From Clostridia bacterium (lineage in GTDB: Bacteria > Bacillota > Clostridia > Oscillospirales > CAG-272), in contig JAFOAB010000273.1 of NCBI GenBank assembly GCA_017382555.1, positions 1-6,583 of the forward strand: a stretch of DNA of 6,583 nt, read 5' to 3'. Shown one piece after another: positions 5,797-6,583 of this stretch. The number at the start of each line of letters is the position of its first letter. Position 1 is the stretch's first letter. The position numbers were made by a program, and so were the translations under genes. The notes beneath the pieces are model-generated. The model saw only the letters and a list, made by a program, of their open reading frames with translations. It searched no databases and was not told where the DNA came from.

Positions 5797-6583
5797 TCAG
5801 AAGAGCGACAGCTGATTTGTTTCCGTAAGGTCGGAAAGCACGCCTGCCTCTCCAAGCATATCGACGACGGATTTGTTGAGCTTGGCGCGGATACGAAGCT
5901 CCTCACGCGAGAGGAACTCGCCGTCCTTGCGCGCTTCAACTATCGCCTGTGCGGCGTTTTCACCAAGTCCGTTCATTGAGGAGAACGGAACGCGGATCTT
6001 GCCGTCCTCTACAAGGAATGCGGAAGCATTGGATTTGTAGAGATCGACGGGTAAGAACTTAACTCCGCGCAAAAGCGCCTCGCGCACGAGGTAGAGAGTA
6101 CCCTGCAATTCCTTTTCCTTTGCCGTTGCCTTTTCCTTGGAATCACGCTTGTTTTTATCGTCTACCATCTTGATAAACGCATTTACGGACGAAAGTCCGC
6201 CAAGTACGATGGAAGCATCAAAGCCACCCGGAGCCGCGGTAAGGAACGCCGCATAGAACTCAACGGGGTAATAAATCTTATACCAGCCGAGGCGGAGTGC
6301 CGAGATAACGTACGCCGCCGCGTGTGCCTTCGGGAACATATATTTTATCTTACGGCAGGAATCGATATACCACTCGGGCACGTTGTGACTGCGCATATCC
6401 TCAACCATCTCTTCGGGAAGAGGTGCGCCCTTTTTGTTTTTACGCACAAGCTCCATTATCTTAAACGCGTGGCTATCCTCAAGTCCCTTGTGTAAGAGAT
6501 AGGTCATAATTCCGTCACGCGTTCCGATAACCTCGGAAATCGTGCAGGTGCCGTTTTTGATAAGGTCCTGCGCGTTGCCCGCC
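5797..6583 (-). CDS. polC: DNA polymerase III alpha subunit, Gram-positive PolC type (C-terminal part, 5' end outside window)
   Basis: The minus-strand frame is open from the right edge (first full codon at 6582) to the stop at 5797-5799, giving 261 visible residues. An ATG at 6507 is internal, since the preceding codons read GNAQDLIKNGTCTISEVIG and continue the conserved polymerase sequence. PolC is the essential replicative polymerase of low-GC Gram-positives. The segment contains the highly conserved VPEWYIDSCRKIKYMFPKAH block, then AAAYVISALRLGWYKIYYPVEFYAA, a GLGENAAQAIVEAR helix-hairpin-helix-like motif, and the C-terminal QLSLF, which matches the beta-sliding-clamp binding motif at the end of PolC. 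A lysine-rich, low-complexity linker (about DDKNKRDSKEKATAKEKE) lies between. The residues match what I remember of Bacillus PolC over most of this length. No gene follows it before the shared terminator, so polC is the last gene of its transcript here. Confidence 0.97.
   Translation of the reverse strand, partial: AGNAQDLIKNGTCTISEVIGTRDGIMTYLLHKGLEDSHAFKIMELVRKNKKGAPLPEEMVEDMRSHNVPEWYIDSCRKIKYMFPKAHAAAYVISALRLGWYKIYYPVEFYAAFLTAAPGGFDASIVLGGLSSVNAFIKMVDDKNKRDSKEKATAKEKELQGTLYLVREALLRGVKFLPVDLYKSNASAFLVEDGKIRVPFSSMNGLGENAAQAIVEARKDGEFLSREELRIRAKLNKSVVDMLGEAGVLSDLTETNQLSLF

Overview
The window looks like a chromosomal segment of an anaerobic Clostridia-type Firmicute. The main support is the C-terminal part of a Gram-positive-type PolC (DNA polymerase III alpha) at the right edge, together with strong GGAGG-type ribosome binding sites and a coding content dominated by oxygen-sensitive Fe-S cluster proteins. 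I cannot name a genus from the sequence.

Layout from left to right: (1) about 1-598, plus strand, the 3' part of a sugar phosphate isomerase/epimerase-like TIM-barrel gene, closed by a strong hairpin terminator. (2) 599-790, an AT-rich convergent spacer. (3) 791-1642, minus strand, an AraC-family regulator. (4) 1643-1804, a short divergent control region with a near-perfect housekeeping promoter firing towards the regulator and a weak promoter candidate firing the other way. (5) 1805-5748, plus strand, a tight four-gene operon: a U32-peptidase-like cysteine-rich protein, followed by three tandem paralogues of the epoxyqueuosine reductase (QueG)/reductive dehalogenase-like double [4Fe-4S] family (called P1, P2 and P3 below). 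(6) 5750-5792, a 20-bp-stem bidirectional terminator. (7) 5797-6583, minus strand, the C-terminal 261 codons of polC, running off the right edge.

The part most worth attention is the operon. Gene spacings of 0, 10 and 1 nt imply one co-translated unit. All four products carry cysteine sets suited to Fe-S clusters, and none shows a Tat signal or membrane segment, so they probably act in the cytoplasm. The three QueG-like paralogues share their core motifs but differ in length, in second-cluster cysteine spacing and in their C-terminal tails. This suggests specialised subunits or sequential enzymes, not simple redundancy. The AraC-type regulator, transcribed divergently from the shared control region, is the obvious candidate activator, and its N-terminal cupin-like domain suggests a small-molecule inducer. 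The substrate is not readable from the sequence, and I do not assign true QueG (queuosine) function to any of the three.
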